64,000 nucleotides of DNA, from positions 186,001 through 250,000 of the forward strand of contig CAVWQV010000008.1 in assembly GCA_963757115.1 (NCBI GenBank), in the 5' to 3' direction. Within the stretch, counting starts at the first letter, position 1. Each line of letters starts with the position of its first letter. The notes beneath the pieces were generated by a model that ran no database searches, was not told the DNA's origin, and saw only the letters and a program-made list of their open reading frames with translations. The DNA comes from CAVWQV01 sp963757115 (GTDB taxonomy: Bacteria; Pseudomonadota; Alphaproteobacteria; Acetobacterales; Acetobacteraceae). Shown here in pieces: positions 27,339-38,756 of this stretch. The translations under genes and the position numbers were made by a program.

Positions 27339-28637
27339 GCTCGACCCATTGCCCGCGCGGGGCAGAAACACCTCGACAATCGTTCCGGAGCCCGTTCGGC
27401 TCTCGATCCTGAGTGTGCCTCCCGACTGGTGCACCACGCCGTAGACTTGGCTCAGCCCGAGACCCGAACCCTGCCCGGCCGTCTTCGTCGTGAAGAACGG
27501 CTCGATCGCTCGGTTGAGCACATCATCCGGCATCCCTGAGCCGTTGTCGCGCACGGTGATCCGGACGTATTCGCCGCCAGGCAACTCGGATACCAGCCCG
27601 GCCGGCGGTTGTTCGATGTTCTCCGCCGCGATCGTGACGGTGCCGCCGCCTGGCATGGCGTCACGTGCATTGATGGCGAGGTTGAGGATTGCATGCTCGA
27701 TCTGGTCGGGGTCCACGAACACCGGCCAAAGTCCGGCTGATGGAGTGAAATTGACGTCGATGTTGCGGCCGAGCGTGCGGGCGATCAGCCCCGTGATTTC
27801 GGCAAGGAGCGCGTTCAAATCTACCACCGCAGGCTGCAGGTGCAGGCGGCGCCCAAAAGCGAGCAACTGTCGCGTGAGTTGGGAGCCGCGTGCCGCGGCA
27901 TCGCCGATAGCCGCGATCCGGCGCTGGAGCTCGGCCGGCAACGCGGCGATCCGCAACATCTCCGTGTGTCCGGCAATGACCATCAGGAGATTGTTGAAGT
28001 CGTGGGCGATCCCGGCGGTGAGTTGGCCGATCGCGTCCAGCTTTTGCGACTGGCGCAGGGTGGCTTCGGTCGCTTGGTGCTTGGCGATCTCGTCGCGCAG
28101 CCTAATATTCGCCTCGTTCAGCTCCCATTGCAGCCGCAGCCGCTCGCCGAACGAGGCGCTGAAACTGCGGCCCGTGAGGATGAGGGCTGCGGCGAACACG
28201 AGACCCATACCGCCCATGGGAATGCCAGTAACGGTTCCTTCGTAGAAGAACCGGGCCACGAGCGGGATGGTCGCGGATAGCAGGAACGCGATCAGGCTCG
28301 GCAAGTGGGCGGCGCTGATTGTCACGCTGCCGGCGCACATCCCGCCGATCACGAACGTGACGAACAGCTGGTAGACCGGCGGTTCCGGCATTAGCACGGC
28401 GGTCCCGACCCCCCAGGCTAGTCCCGTTGCGAGCGAGCCCACGAACGCCAAATTTGTTTTCAGCTGGGGCCCGAGCGCGTTGGCCCGGTCAGCAAACCAG
28501 GCGGCGAGCCGGGCAGCACTCACCGCCCCGAGCGCGAGAAGCCAGATGATCGGGCCGGGCCAGGCCGGTTCCGCCTGGGACAGCACCCACGCCGTCACGA
28601 TGCCGTTCACGGCATTCACCGCGACGGCCACGGGCAC
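27312..28637 (-). CDS. Membrane-bound sensor histidine kinase
   Basis: At least 441 residues. The N-terminal half has about six transmembrane helices (IIWLLALGAVSAARLAAWF, LFVTFVIGGMCAGSVTIS). Next come a short coiled coil, the phosphoacceptor motif GIAHDFNNLLMVIAGH (His box) and an HATPase domain (ILNLAINARDAMPGGG, VRDNGSGMP, GSGLGLSQVYG). No receiver domain is attached. The visible start is GTG at 28637. The frame stays open to about 28748 (ELRAALHGERIADVVRRV), which also looks coding, so the N-terminus may be longer. The last residues (DDGRDRN) come from the tRNA-derived repeat. No partner regulator is adjacent. Confidence 0.86.
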   Translation of the reverse strand: MPVAVAVNAVNGIVTAWVLSQAEPAWPGPIIWLLALGAVSAARLAAWFADRANALGPQLKTNLAFVGSLATGLAWGVGTAVLMPEPPVYQLFVTFVIGGMCAGSVTISAAHLPSLIAFLLSATIPLVARFFYEGTVTGIPMGGMGLVFAAALILTGRSFSASFGERLRLQWELNEANIRLRDEIAKHQATEATLRQSQKLDAIGQLTAGIAHDFNNLLMVIAGHTEMLRIAALPAELQRRIAAIGDAAARGSQLTRQLLAFGRRLHLQPAVVDLNALLAEITGLIARTLGRNIDVNFTPSAGLWPVFVDPDQIEHAILNLAINARDAMPGGGTVTIAAENIEQPPAGLVSELPGGEYVRITVRDNGSGMPDDVLNRAIEPFFTTKTAGQGSGLGLSQVYGVVHQSGGTLRIESRTGSGTIVEVFLPRAGNGSSTDDGRDRN

Positions 28638-28865
28638 TCGGCGAACGACATCGGCAATGCGCTCGCCGTGGAGCGCCGCGCGTAGCTCGGCCGAGGGCGG
28701 TTCGGCCCCTCGTAGGCCGGCCGGACGCCCCCAAATCGCCTCCAGACTTTAGGCGGATCACGTGGGCCTCGCTGGCTGCAACCGTAAAGATACGTTAGAC
28801 CAATGTTACAGCCGCGCGATCAGTTCGTCCAGGAATTATGCACGTCGGGATAGCGGCGAGACGGT

Positions 28866-29792
28866 TCAGCCTTTCTGTACAATGGCATCCAGAACGTCCC
28901 GCGGGACCGCGATCGACACGCCGGCGCGTTCCTGCTGCAAAAGCATCGGCGTACGGGAGTCCCGCTCCCCCCACCCGCGGTTCAATGCCTCGGTCATTTC
29001 GGCAAACGCCAATTCGGCCAGCCGCATCGGCACCTTGACCTCCCGCCCGAGTGCCGTCGCCAGCGCCATGTCCTTGTGCGCCAGCTTGAGGGCGAAGGCC
29101 GGCGGCTCGTAGTTGCCTGACAGGAACTGGTCGGCCAGGCGATCGAACAGGCGGCGACGCCCGAGCGCCCCTTGCCGCACGGCCTCGAACAGCGGGCCCG
29201 GCTCAAGCCCCGCCTTCACGCCCAGCGTGAACACCTCCGCCAGCGCGGCCTGCACCGCGTATCCGGCACAGTTGTGCACGAGCTTGGCGATCGACCCCGA
29301 CCCGATCGGGCCGATGTAGCGGGCCTGATCGCTGAACCCGTCCAGCACCGGTTTGAACCGCTGGAACACCGGCTCCTCGCCGCCGACCCAGATCGCGAGC
29401 TTGCCGCTCGCGGCCCCTGCCGGCCCGCCGCTCACCGGCGCGTCCAGCATGTGCTTGCTCTGCTCAGCGAACCGCCCATGCAGCGTCCGCACCAGGGCCG
29501 GAGCATTGGTCGACAGGTCGAAATACGCGCCATCCGGGCGAAGGCCGGCGATAATGCCGTCGCGCCCGAGCGCCACGGCCTCCACCTCCGGCGGCCCGGG
29601 TAGGGACGTGAACACGACGTCCGCCTCCTCCGCTGCAGCGCGTGGCGAATCGGCCCATTGCGCCCCGGCGGCCAAGTGCTCCTCCGCCGCCCCGCGCCGC
29701 ACGTCGTGCACCACGAGGGCATGGCCGGAGCGTTGCAAATTGGCGGCCATGCTGGCCCCCATCGTACCGAGGCCAATAAAACCGACCCGCAT
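28866..29792 (-). CDS. NAD(P)-dependent beta-hydroxyacid dehydrogenase
   Basis: 308 residues of the 3-hydroxyisobutyrate/6-phosphogluconate dehydrogenase-like family. It has the dinucleotide motif VGFIGLGTMGASMAANL at the N-terminus, the substrate-site motif DAPVSGGPAGAASGKL (about 118-133) and the catalytic Lys in GSIAKLVHNCAGY (about 170). It oxidises a 3-hydroxyacid or reduces a semialdehyde (tartronate semialdehyde, succinate semialdehyde and others cannot be told apart). It lies just downstream of the carboxymuconolactone decarboxylase-like gene and is probably co-transcribed with it. Confidence 0.9.
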   Translation of the reverse strand: MRVGFIGLGTMGASMAANLQRSGHALVVHDVRRGAAEEHLAAGAQWADSPRAAAEEADVVFTSLPGPPEVEAVALGRDGIIAGLRPDGAYFDLSTNAPALVRTLHGRFAEQSKHMLDAPVSGGPAGAASGKLAIWVGGEEPVFQRFKPVLDGFSDQARYIGPIGSGSIAKLVHNCAGYAVQAALAEVFTLGVKAGLEPGPLFEAVRQGALGRRRLFDRLADQFLSGNYEPPAFALKLAHKDMALATALGREVKVPMRLAELAFAEMTEALNRGWGERDSRTPMLLQQERAGVSIAVPRDVLDAIVQKG

Positions 29793-29809
29793 GGCGTTGC
29801 TCCCTTGGC

Positions 29810-30133
29810 TTACTCTTCTTCGAACACGGTTTTGGCGATGTTCGCGGCACTCATCGCGGCCGGCCAGCCAGCATAAAAGGCGATGTGGGTGATGAGCTCG
29901 CTCAGTTCTTCCTTAGTGACGCCGTTGTGGAGTGCGCGGCCGAGATGCCCCTTGAGCTGTTCGGGTCGATAGGTCGCGACGAGTACGGCGCAGGTGATCA
30001 GGCTTCGGTCGCGCTTCGACAGTTCCGGCCGCTCCCAGATGTCCCCGAACAGCCAGTTGTCGGTCGCATCGATCAGCTTGGGTACGACCGCGCGAACCTT
30101 GTCGCGCGCTTCCGTCGTCGGTGCCTTGGCCAT
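29810..30133 (-). CDS. Carboxymuconolactone decarboxylase-family protein
   Basis: 107-residue all-helical protein with the AhpD/CMD-type pattern: LSKRDRSLITCAVLVATYRPEQLKGHL, then GVTKEELSELITHIAFYAGWPAA. The redox CxxC of AhpD is absent, so a peroxidase-reductant role is unlikely; a decarboxylase or isomerase-like role in an aromatic or lactone pathway is more likely. It is followed by the dehydrogenase after 17 bp. It is divergent from the alpha/beta hydrolase, 125 bp away. Confidence 0.85.
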   Translation of the reverse strand: MAKAPTTEARDKVRAVVPKLIDATDNWLFGDIWERPELSKRDRSLITCAVLVATYRPEQLKGHLGRALHNGVTKEELSELITHIAFYAGWPAAMSAANIAKTVFEEE

Positions 30134-30258
30134 CAGGTCCTCCTCATTTTGGTGTCGGGAAGCCTATTGCATTCATGGGCGGCACGACAGCCACTCGGGC
30201 GACGTGCCTTGACGCTGCCTCTGCGCTGTCCCAACCACCCGGCAGGGACGGAGGAACG

Positions 30259-31161
30259 ATGCCCGACGGTACAGGCTTCGACGCTGCGGCGGCCGCGCTC
30301 GGGGATCTCCAGTCCCGGTCCGAGCGGTTCGAGACACCGTGCGAAACGGGGGTGATGGTTTGGCACGCCTGGGGCAGCGGCAGCGTCGTCGTGCTGCTGC
30401 ATGGCGGCAACGGCTCGTGGCGGCACTGGTCCACACCATTCCGTCGCTCTCGAAGCAGTACCGCGTCGTGGCCGCGGATCTTCCCGGGCTCGGTGAGTCC
30501 GCCAACGCGCCGGAACCGCCGACCCAGGACGGCATCGCCCGCATCGTGGCGGACGGCCTCGATCTCGTGATAGGGCGCGAAGCCCGTTACGACATGGTTG
30601 GGTTCTCGTTCGGCGGCATGATCGGTAGCCTCGTTGCGGCGTTGCACGGGGAGCGCGTGCGATCGCTTACGGTGAATGGGCCGGGCGGCCTGGGCGGCCG
30701 CGCCCGGACCTTGGAGCTCGTGTCGGTGCGCCATAAGCAAGGCGCCGACCGGATCGAGGGGCATCGTGCCAACCTCGCCGCCTTGATGATCCACGATCCG
30801 GCCAAGATCGACGATTTGGCTCTCGCGATCCAGGATTGGCATTCGAGGCGCAACCGGCTCCGCACGCCATTGCTGTCGCGCTCCATGGCGACGCTCGAGG
30901 CGATGGCCCGCGTGCGCGCCCCGGTAAGCGCGATCTACGGCGAGTTCGACGCGCCGGCTTATCCGAAAATCCGTGAGCGGGAGGCGATGCTGCGGCGCGT
31001 TCGGCCGGATCTCGACTTCAGGCTGATCGAGGGCGCCGGACACTGGACCGGATACGAGGCACCGGAGCCGTTCAACGAAGCGCTGTCGGATGTATTGCTC
31101 CGGGCCCACCATATGCTGTCCGCCGGACTGGGCGGGGAAGCTGCCCCGTCCGCTAGCCTAG
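30259..31161 (+). CDS. Alpha/beta hydrolase, frameshifted
   Basis: About 300 residues when repaired. The oxyanion region is VVVLLHGGNGSWRHW, the nucleophile elbow GFSFGGMIGS, the acid is probably in YGEFDAPAYP, and the His in EGAGHWTGYEAPEPF. It is like meta-cleavage or lactone hydrolases. A missing G at 30428-30430 separates the N-terminus from the rest. A second indel near 31110-31140 is likely, because the main frame has no stop before it runs into the next gene while a neighbouring frame stops at 31159-31161. GGAGGAACG precedes the ATG. With the CMD and dehydrogenase genes it could form a small catabolic set (inference). Confidence 0.78.
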
Positions 31162-31188
31162 CGGTACACGCTCAAGGAGCAGTCGGTC

Positions 31189-31470
31189 ATGAAGGCAATC
31201 CTGAACGGTCACACGGTCGCGGAAAGCGAGGACATCGTCGAAACCGGCGGCTACCAGTATTTCCCGGCCTCCGCCGTCCATATGGACTGGCTGGAGAAAG
31301 CGCCCAAGACGGAATCGGACCACGCCTGTCCGCATGGCGTGCAATTTTATGACGTCGTGATCGACGGCGCGCGGCATCCGCGTGCGGCGTGGTCCTACGA
31401 AGCGCCGCGCCCGACCATGCAGCAGGTCGGCGGGCGGTTCGGATTCTGGGAAGACGTACGGGTGGGCTGA
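31189..31470 (+). CDS. DUF427 domain protein
   Basis: 93 residues matching the small DUF427 family: ILNGHTVAESEDIVETGGYQYFP, then ESDHACPHGVQFYDVVIDG and the ending RFGFWEDVRV. These beta-rich cytoplasmic proteins have no established function. It follows the alpha/beta hydrolase directly. Confidence 0.85.
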   Translation: MKAILNGHTVAESEDIVETGGYQYFPASAVHMDWLEKAPKTESDHACPHGVQFYDVVIDGARHPRAAWSYEAPRPTMQQVGGRFGFWEDVRVG

Positions 31471-31486
31471 TCAGCCCGGACTGTGA

Positions 31487-32434
31487 TCAACCCCGGCTGC
31501 ACGCGGCTCCGCCGAGCACGCAGAACGACGCGCAGTGCGGGTGATTGAGGGAAACCGGCCCACTCGCCTCGCGCAGCGTCCCCCCGAGTTCAAAACGCGG
31601 ATCGTAGGGTAGCAGCGTGCAGGCGAGGACGGCGGGCCTCGCCCTCCCGCGGCGCTTGACCACCATGCGCGCGCTCGCGCACATCACGCTCTCCGGCGCG
31701 CGGCCGAGAATGCCCCAGCAAGCAGTGGTGATCTCGGGTACGTCACGCGTGGCATCCATTTCGGGGAACAGCATCAGCCGGATCGGGTCGCGGGCGTCGA
31801 TTGATACGTCGAGTTCGGCGAACAGCCGGGCGAAGCCATCGCGGACCGATGCTTCGGGCTCGCCGGTGAAGCGCCGCCCGGCGACATCAATGGCGAAGCC
31901 GTTGCGGGCGAGCCAAACCAGCCCCTCGATCGTGGGCCGCCAGCTCCGCTTGCCGCGCTCGGCCTCATGCACCGCCGGATCATGATGGTCGATCGAGACC
32001 CTGATCCGCAGCCGCTCGCCGTGTCGATCGCGCAAGCCGAGCAGGCGATCGGCCACCTTGCGCATCGGCCGCATTGCATTGGTCAATACCAGGGCGTCCA
32101 ATCCGCGCCCTAGCACGGCGTCGAGCATGTCGGGCAGGGCCGGGTTCATGAACGGCTCGCCGCCGGTGAAACCGACCAGCTGTGTCGGCAGCTGTTCCGC
32201 CGCGATCTCGTCGAGGTAGGTGACGACCTCGGCAAGCGAAAGATAAGCTAGGCGGTCGTTGCGCGGTGACGACTCGATGTAGCAGTTACGGCAGGTCAGG
32301 TTGCAAAGCGTGCCGGTGTTGAACCACAGGGTTTGCAGCCCTGTGAGCGGCACGGTCGCGCGCCGCTCGCCTTTGCCAGTGACGAGCGGGTCGCGGAACT
32401 TGTCCGGGGAAAGCGGCTCGAATGCAGCGTCCAT
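31487..32434 (-). CDS. Radical SAM protein with C-terminal cysteine cluster
   Basis: 315 residues. The N-terminal radical SAM domain has the CX3CX2C cluster motif (GTLCNLTCRNCYIES, about residues 42-54) and the GGE motif (VGFTGGEPFMNP) that binds S-adenosylmethionine. The C-terminal part has further cysteines (TTACWGIL, VMCASARM, HPHCASFCVLGGAACS) that may hold an auxiliary cluster, as in SPASM/twitch enzymes. The substrate is unknown and no peptide precursor gene is seen nearby. It overlaps nothing and follows an SDR gene after 6 bp, so co-transcription is likely. Confidence 0.83.
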   Translation of the reverse strand: MDAAFEPLSPDKFRDPLVTGKGERRATVPLTGLQTLWFNTGTLCNLTCRNCYIESSPRNDRLAYLSLAEVVTYLDEIAAEQLPTQLVGFTGGEPFMNPALPDMLDAVLGRGLDALVLTNAMRPMRKVADRLLGLRDRHGERLRIRVSIDHHDPAVHEAERGKRSWRPTIEGLVWLARNGFAIDVAGRRFTGEPEASVRDGFARLFAELDVSIDARDPIRLMLFPEMDATRDVPEITTACWGILGRAPESVMCASARMVVKRRGRARPAVLACTLLPYDPRFELGGTLREASGPVSLNHPHCASFCVLGGAACSRG

Positions 32435-32440
32435 TCCGCG

Positions 32441-33358
32441 TCAGATCGGATCCCACGCGAACACGTCGCCACTGCGGTCAAGCGGCATGAACGAGGCCTG
32501 CATCGCCGGCAGCATCTGCTCGGCGACCAAGGCGGGGGTCCATCCCTCGCTCCGGTGCACGCTGCGGATCGGCTTCGGCGAGCTGAACAGGTAGATTTCG
32601 TTGTGTCGGGTGCCGAACACTTGGCCCGACACGTCCTTGGCGAGATCCGAGGCCAGGAAAACCGCCACCGGGGCGTTCTTGTCCGGGGTCATCTGCTGGA
32701 TTTTGGCGATCCGCGCCTGCTGCTCCGGCGTGTTCACCGGGATCGAGCTCGTCATGCGGCTCCAGGCGAACGGTGCGATGCAGTTCGAGCGGACATTGTA
32801 GCGCTTCATGTCGAGCGCGATCGACTTGGACAACGCCGTGATGCCGAGCTTGGCCGCCGAATAGTTCGCCTGACCGAAATTGCCGATCAGGCCCGACGTG
32901 CTGGTGATGTGGACGAAGGCGCCGCTCTCCTGCTTGCGGAAGTGCTCGGCGGCCGCGCGGCTGGTGAAGAAGCTGCCGTTGAGATGCACGGCGATCACCG
33001 CCAGCCAATCCTCCGGCGACATCTTGTGGAAAATCACGTCCCTCAGGATGCCGGCATTGTTGACCACCACGTCAATGCGGCCGAAATGGTCCATCGCCGC
33101 CTGGATGATCTTCTGCGCCGAGCCCCATTCGGCAACGCTGTCGGTGTTGATCGCCGCCTGACCGCCGCGCTGCTCGATCAGCTGCTTGGTTTGCTCGGCT
33201 GGCGTCGCCGAGCCGCCCTCGCCGGAGAGCGAGGCGCCGACGTCATTGATTATGATCTTGGCACCCTCACCAGCCATCATGATCGCGATCTCGCGACCGA
33301 TGCCACCTCCCGCGCCGGTGACGACCGCGACCTTGCCTTCGAGCATGGGGCTTGGCAT
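32441..33358 (-). CDS. SDR-family oxidoreductase
   Basis: 305 residues. The cofactor motif VVTGAGGGIGREIA is at the N-terminus, then VNNAGILRDVIFHKM, the catalytic Ser in HITSTSGLIGNFGQ and YSAAKLG (Tyr-x-x-x-Lys). The C-terminal extension after the core (HRSEGWTPALVAEQMLPAMQ) is like that of 17-beta-hydroxysteroid dehydrogenase type 4/(3R)-hydroxyacyl-CoA dehydrogenase-like SDRs. It is probably an NAD(P)-dependent hydroxyacyl-CoA or alcohol dehydrogenase. It is upstream of and close to the radical SAM gene. Confidence 0.88.
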   Translation of the reverse strand: MPSPMLEGKVAVVTGAGGGIGREIAIMMAGEGAKIIINDVGASLSGEGGSATPAEQTKQLIEQRGGQAAINTDSVAEWGSAQKIIQAAMDHFGRIDVVVNNAGILRDVIFHKMSPEDWLAVIAVHLNGSFFTSRAAAEHFRKQESGAFVHITSTSGLIGNFGQANYSAAKLGITALSKSIALDMKRYNVRSNCIAPFAWSRMTSSIPVNTPEQQARIAKIQQMTPDKNAPVAVFLASDLAKDVSGQVFGTRHNEIYLFSSPKPIRSVHRSEGWTPALVAEQMLPAMQASFMPLDRSGDVFAWDPI

Positions 33359-33466
33359 GGCATTCTCCCTCGGTTCCGGGCCGGACGTTAGGCGGGCGGC
33401 CGAGCATTGTGAACCCCGCAGGGCCGGCGCTACGATGCTGGAAAGAAAAGCACCGAGGGGGAGGCA

Positions 33467-34682
33467 ATGGTTCAGCTCACGCGACGCGGCGCCATGGCGG
33501 CGCTTGGGGTCGCGGCGACCGCCTCGGCGGCGCGGTCCGGATGGGCGCAGGGCGGCAATGCACCGGGCGTGACGGACGCCGAGATCCTGATTGGCTCCAC
33601 GCAGCCGTTCAGTGGACCGGCCTCATCCTACAGCACGATCGGGCGGACGCACGAGGCGTATTTCCGGATGGTCAACGAGCAGGGCGGGATCGGCGGGCGC
33701 AAGATCCGGCTGATCCAGCTTGACGATAGCTATTCCCCGCCGAGAACGGTCGAGCAGACGCGCCGGCTCGTCGAGCAGGAGAGAGTCGCGTTCATCTTTG
33801 CGCAACTCGGCACACCTACCGGGATGTCCACGCGCAAATACCTCAACGATAAGAAGGTGCCGGACGTGTTCGTGGCCTCCGGGGCGACGCAGTTCTTCGA
33901 TCACGAGCACTTCCCCTATGTCATCGGCTGGCAGCCCAGCTATCAGATCGAGGGGCGGGTGTATGCCAAGCACGTCCTGGGGACGAAGCCGGACGCCAAG
34001 ATCGCGATCCTGGCGCAGAACGACGATTCTGGGCGCGATGCGGTAAAGGGTCTGCGGGACGGGCTCGGCGACAGGGCCGACAAGATGATCGTCTCGAGCA
34101 CCACCTACGAGACCACGGATGCAACGACGGATTCCCAGGTGCTCACAGCGCAGGGGTCACGCGCGGACGTGTTCTTCTTTTGGGGCATTCCGAAGTTCTC
34201 CGCGATGACGATCCGCAAAGTGTACGACGTGGGCTGGAAACCGACGTACATCCTCGGCAACCCGGCTTCCTCTGTCGCCACTGCGCTCGTTCCGGCCGGG
34301 CTCGACAAATCCGTGGGGCTCATCACCAGCGCCTACATGAAGGATCCGAACGACCCGCAATGGGAGAACGACCCGGCCTACAAGGACTGGCGCGCCTTCC
34401 TGGCAAAGTACTATCCCGAGGGCGACGTGAAGGACGTCAATGTCGTGTACCGGCTACTCCCAGGCGCAGTGCCTGGAACAGGTGTTGCGCGCGTGCCGCG
34501 ACGACCTGTCTCGAGAGAACATCGCCGCGAAGGCCTGGAGCATCGATTTCCAGCCCCCGATGTTCCAGCCCGGTGTGCGATTCAGTGTCAAGCCGGGCGA
34601 CTTGTCCGGCATTAAGAAGTTGCGGCTCGTGCGCTTCGACGGTCGGGCGTGGGTGCCGTTCGGGGAGGCGCTGGGCGCCTGA
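33467..34682 (+). CDS. Branched-chain amino acid-type ABC transporter substrate-binding protein, one frameshift
   Basis: About 404 residues. It has a twin-arginine-like leader (LTRRGAMAALGVAATASA), then the Leu/Ile/Val-binding (peripla_BP_6) fold: GVTDAEILIGSTQPFSGPAS, MVNEQGGIGGRKIRLIQLDD and the domain linkers. The last 75 residues (SQAQCLEQVLRACRDDLS through WVPFGEALGA) lie in another frame. Removing one C near 34451 reads VVYGYSQAQC and restores it. No permease or ATPase genes are nearby, as is common for orphan binding proteins of this family. The ligand is unknown. Confidence 0.87.
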
Positions 34683-34762
34683 CCGCTTCGCCCCGTGCAG
34701 CGTGGCGCAAATGGTCGAAACCCCTTGACGCGTCTGGTCTCTTAGCCCATCTCCATCAATCA

Positions 34763-34777
34763 GGACCAGATGGGTCC
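34763..34777 (+). promoter_or_regulatory. Candidate operator upstream of the SUF regulator
   Basis: Near-palindrome GGACCAGATGGGTCC in the 118-bp gap before the Rrf2 gene. A TTGACG hexamer at 34725-34730 may be a -35 element, but no good -10 element sits at the ideal distance. Rrf2-type SUF regulators typically repress their own operon, so this is a plausible binding site. Evidence is positional only. Confidence 0.35.
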
Positions 34778-34800
34778 GATTACAGTTTTTGATGGGTGCG

Positions 34801-35257
34801 ATGCTGAGGCTGTCGAAGCTGACCGACTACGCCGTGGTCGTGCTCGTGCGGCTGTCGCGCGGCGAGGCCGTGCAAACGTCGCCGGGCATTGCGGGTGCGA
34901 CGGGTATTCCCGAGCCGACCGTAGCCAAGGTACTCAAGACGCTTGCGGCTGGGGGATTGGTCGCGTCGCAGCGGGGCGCGCGTGGCGGCTACCGCCTGCT
35001 GCGATCCCTGGCCGCGATTCCGGTGTCCGACGTGATCGTCGCCATCGATGGGCCGATTGCGTTGACGGCCTGCGTGGAAGGCTCGGGCCTCGGCTGCGAT
35101 AGCCACCAACTTTGCCCCATGCGCGGGCGTTGGGACCCGGTCAACCTTGCGGTCCAGCAGGCGCTTGCCGACATCACGCTTGGCGGACATGGTGGAAGCC
35201 TCCATTCCGCCCGCCTTCCGCACGCCGCCCCGGCACGCATTGCCGGTCGCCGAATAG
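34801..35257 (+). CDS. Rrf2-family SUF operon regulator, one frameshift
   Basis: About 151 residues. The winged-helix domain is MLRLSKLTDYAVVVLVRLSRG ... PTVAKVLKTLAAGGLV with QRGARGGYRL. Three cysteines (TACVEGSGLGCDSHQLCPM, about residues 92-107) can bind a [2Fe-2S] cluster as in IscR/SufR-type sensors. The C-terminus is frameshifted at about 35182; one G fewer reads ADMVEASIPPAFRTPP and stops at 35255-35257. It lies 9 bp before sufB and heads the operon. It probably senses Fe-S status and controls SUF expression. Confidence 0.88.
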
Positions 35258-35266
35258 GATTAACGA

Positions 35267-36747
<1,481 letters not shown>

Positions 36748-36748
<1 letters not shown>

Positions 36749-37497
36749 TGCTGGAAGTCCGCAACCTTCACGCCATCGTCGATGGCAAGCCGATCCTGCG
36801 CGGCATCGACCTCGTCGTGCCCACGGGCGAGGTGCACGCCGTCATGGGGCCGAACGGCTCCGGCAAGTCCACCTTGTCCTATGTGCTTGCCGGGCGCGAG
36901 GGCTACGAAGTGACCGCCGGCACCGCGACATTCGACGGTCGAGACCTGCTTGCCATCGAGCCCGAGGAGCGTGCGGCCGCCGGGCTGTTCCTCGCATTCC
37001 AGTACCCAGTGGAGCTGCCCGGCGTGGGTAACGCCAACTTCCTTCGCACCGCGCTGAACGCCCAGCGTCGTGTGCGCGGCGAAGGCGAGCTCGACGCGGT
37101 GCAATTCCTCAAGCTGGCGCGCGCGGCAGCCAAGCGGCTTTCGATGCCGGACGACATGTTGAAGCGCAACGTGAATGTCGGCTTCTCGGGCGGCGAGAAG
37201 AAACGCAACGAGGTGCTGCAGATGGCGCTGCTGCGGCCGAAGCTGGCGATTCTCGACGAAACGGACAGCGGCCTCGATATCGACGCCCTGAAGATCGTCG
37301 CCGACGGCGTCAATGCGCTGCGCGGTCCGGATTTCTCTTCCCTCATCATCACGCACTATCAGCGGTTGCTCGCCTACATCGTGCCCGACCGAGTGCACGT
37401 GCTCTCAGCCGGGCGGATCGTGCGTTCCGGGGGGCCGGAGCTCGCGCTCGAACTCGAAGCCAAGGGGTATGCCGGCCTCGAGAGCGAGGCGGCATGA
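36748..37497 (+). CDS. sufC: SUF ABC ATPase SufC
   Basis: 249 residues. ATPase of the SufBCD scaffold. Walker A GPNGSGKST, Q-loop AFQYPVELPG, signature FSGGEKKRNEV, Walker B LAILDETDSGLDID and the H-loop ITHYQRLL are all in the SufC-specific form. ATP binding is thought to dimerise SufC and open the SufB-SufD interface. The ATG overlaps the sufB stop, and its own stop overlaps sufD by 4 bp. Confidence 0.97.
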
Positions 37498-38756
37498 ACG
37501 CCGTCCCGCAGCGGGCGGAGCAGGGCTTCCTGGCCCGCTTCGAGCGGGTGCGCGACCAGCTGCCGGGTGACCGGGCGGCGCGCGAAGCGGCGGCGGACGC
37601 GTTCCGCGCAGCGGGTTTGCCCACCTTGCGCAACGAAGCCTGGAAATACACCAATTTGCGGCCGGTGGCGGAGGCCACGTTCAGCGAACGGATACCGCCG
37701 CTCGCGGATCTCGGTGCGGCGGTGGAGTCGTTGCCGGCGGTGGCGGGCGGGAAGCTCGTGTTCGTCGGCGGCCGGTTCCGGGTCGACCTCTCCTCGGCTC
37801 CGCCCGGTCTTCGCATGCGCCGGTTTGCCGATGACCCGGTGTTCGGCTCACTGGCTGAGCCGGAACGGCATCCGCTGGTAGCGCTCAACACGATGCTCGC
37901 GGAGGACGGTGCGGTGATCGAGGTGCCGCCGGGCACCGATGGCGGGGTGCTCGAGATTGTCAGCCTCGCCGGCCACGGGCGTGATGAGGCGGTCGCATTC
38001 CACCCGCGCCATCGCGTGCGTCTGGCCGAGGGTGCACGGCTCGTATTGCTCGAGACGTCAACAGGCCAGGGCGCGTATCTGAATAACCCAGTGCTCGAGG
38101 TGGATGTCGCGGCCGGCGCGTCGCTCGTGCATGTCCGGTTGCAGGATGAGGGCTCGGAGGCGTTTCATCTCGCCACGGTGTATGCCGCGATCGCCGCGAA
38201 CGGAGTGTACGACGCCTTCGCGCTGACGCTCGGCGGGCGGCTCGTGCGCAACGAGTTCCACGCGCGTCTGGTCGGGCCGGGTGGCGCCGTGCACCTGAAC
38301 GGTGCGCAGCTGCTCGCAGGTCGGCAGAGTCGCGGATTTCACTAGCGTGGTCAGCCACGACGCGCCGAACTGCGCATCGCGGCAGACGGTGAAGAACGTG
38401 CTGGCCGGCCGTTCCCGCGGCGTGTTCCAGGGCCGCATCGAGGTGGCGCGCATCGCGCAGAAGACCGACGGCTACCAGATGAACCAGGCGTTGCTGCTTT
38501 CGCCGGATGCCGAGATCGACAGCAAGCCGGAACTCGAAATCTTCGCCGACGACGTCAAGTGCAGTCACGGTGCCACGGTCGGTGAACTGGATGCCGACCA
38601 GCTGTTTTATCTGCGCGCGCGCGGCATATCTGAAGCGGAGGCGCGGGCGATGCTGGTGCGCGCGTTCCTGGCCGAGTCGCTCGACTTGGTCCAGCACGAC
38701 GGCGTCCGCTCGGTGCTCGACGCGCGCGTCTCCAGCTGGTGGGAGAAGCAGGCCGC

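Noticed and set aside
27289..27340. Second tRNA-Val gene
   Set aside because: Only the T arm and acceptor 3' strand are present; no D or anticodon arm, so it is a remnant, not a tRNA.
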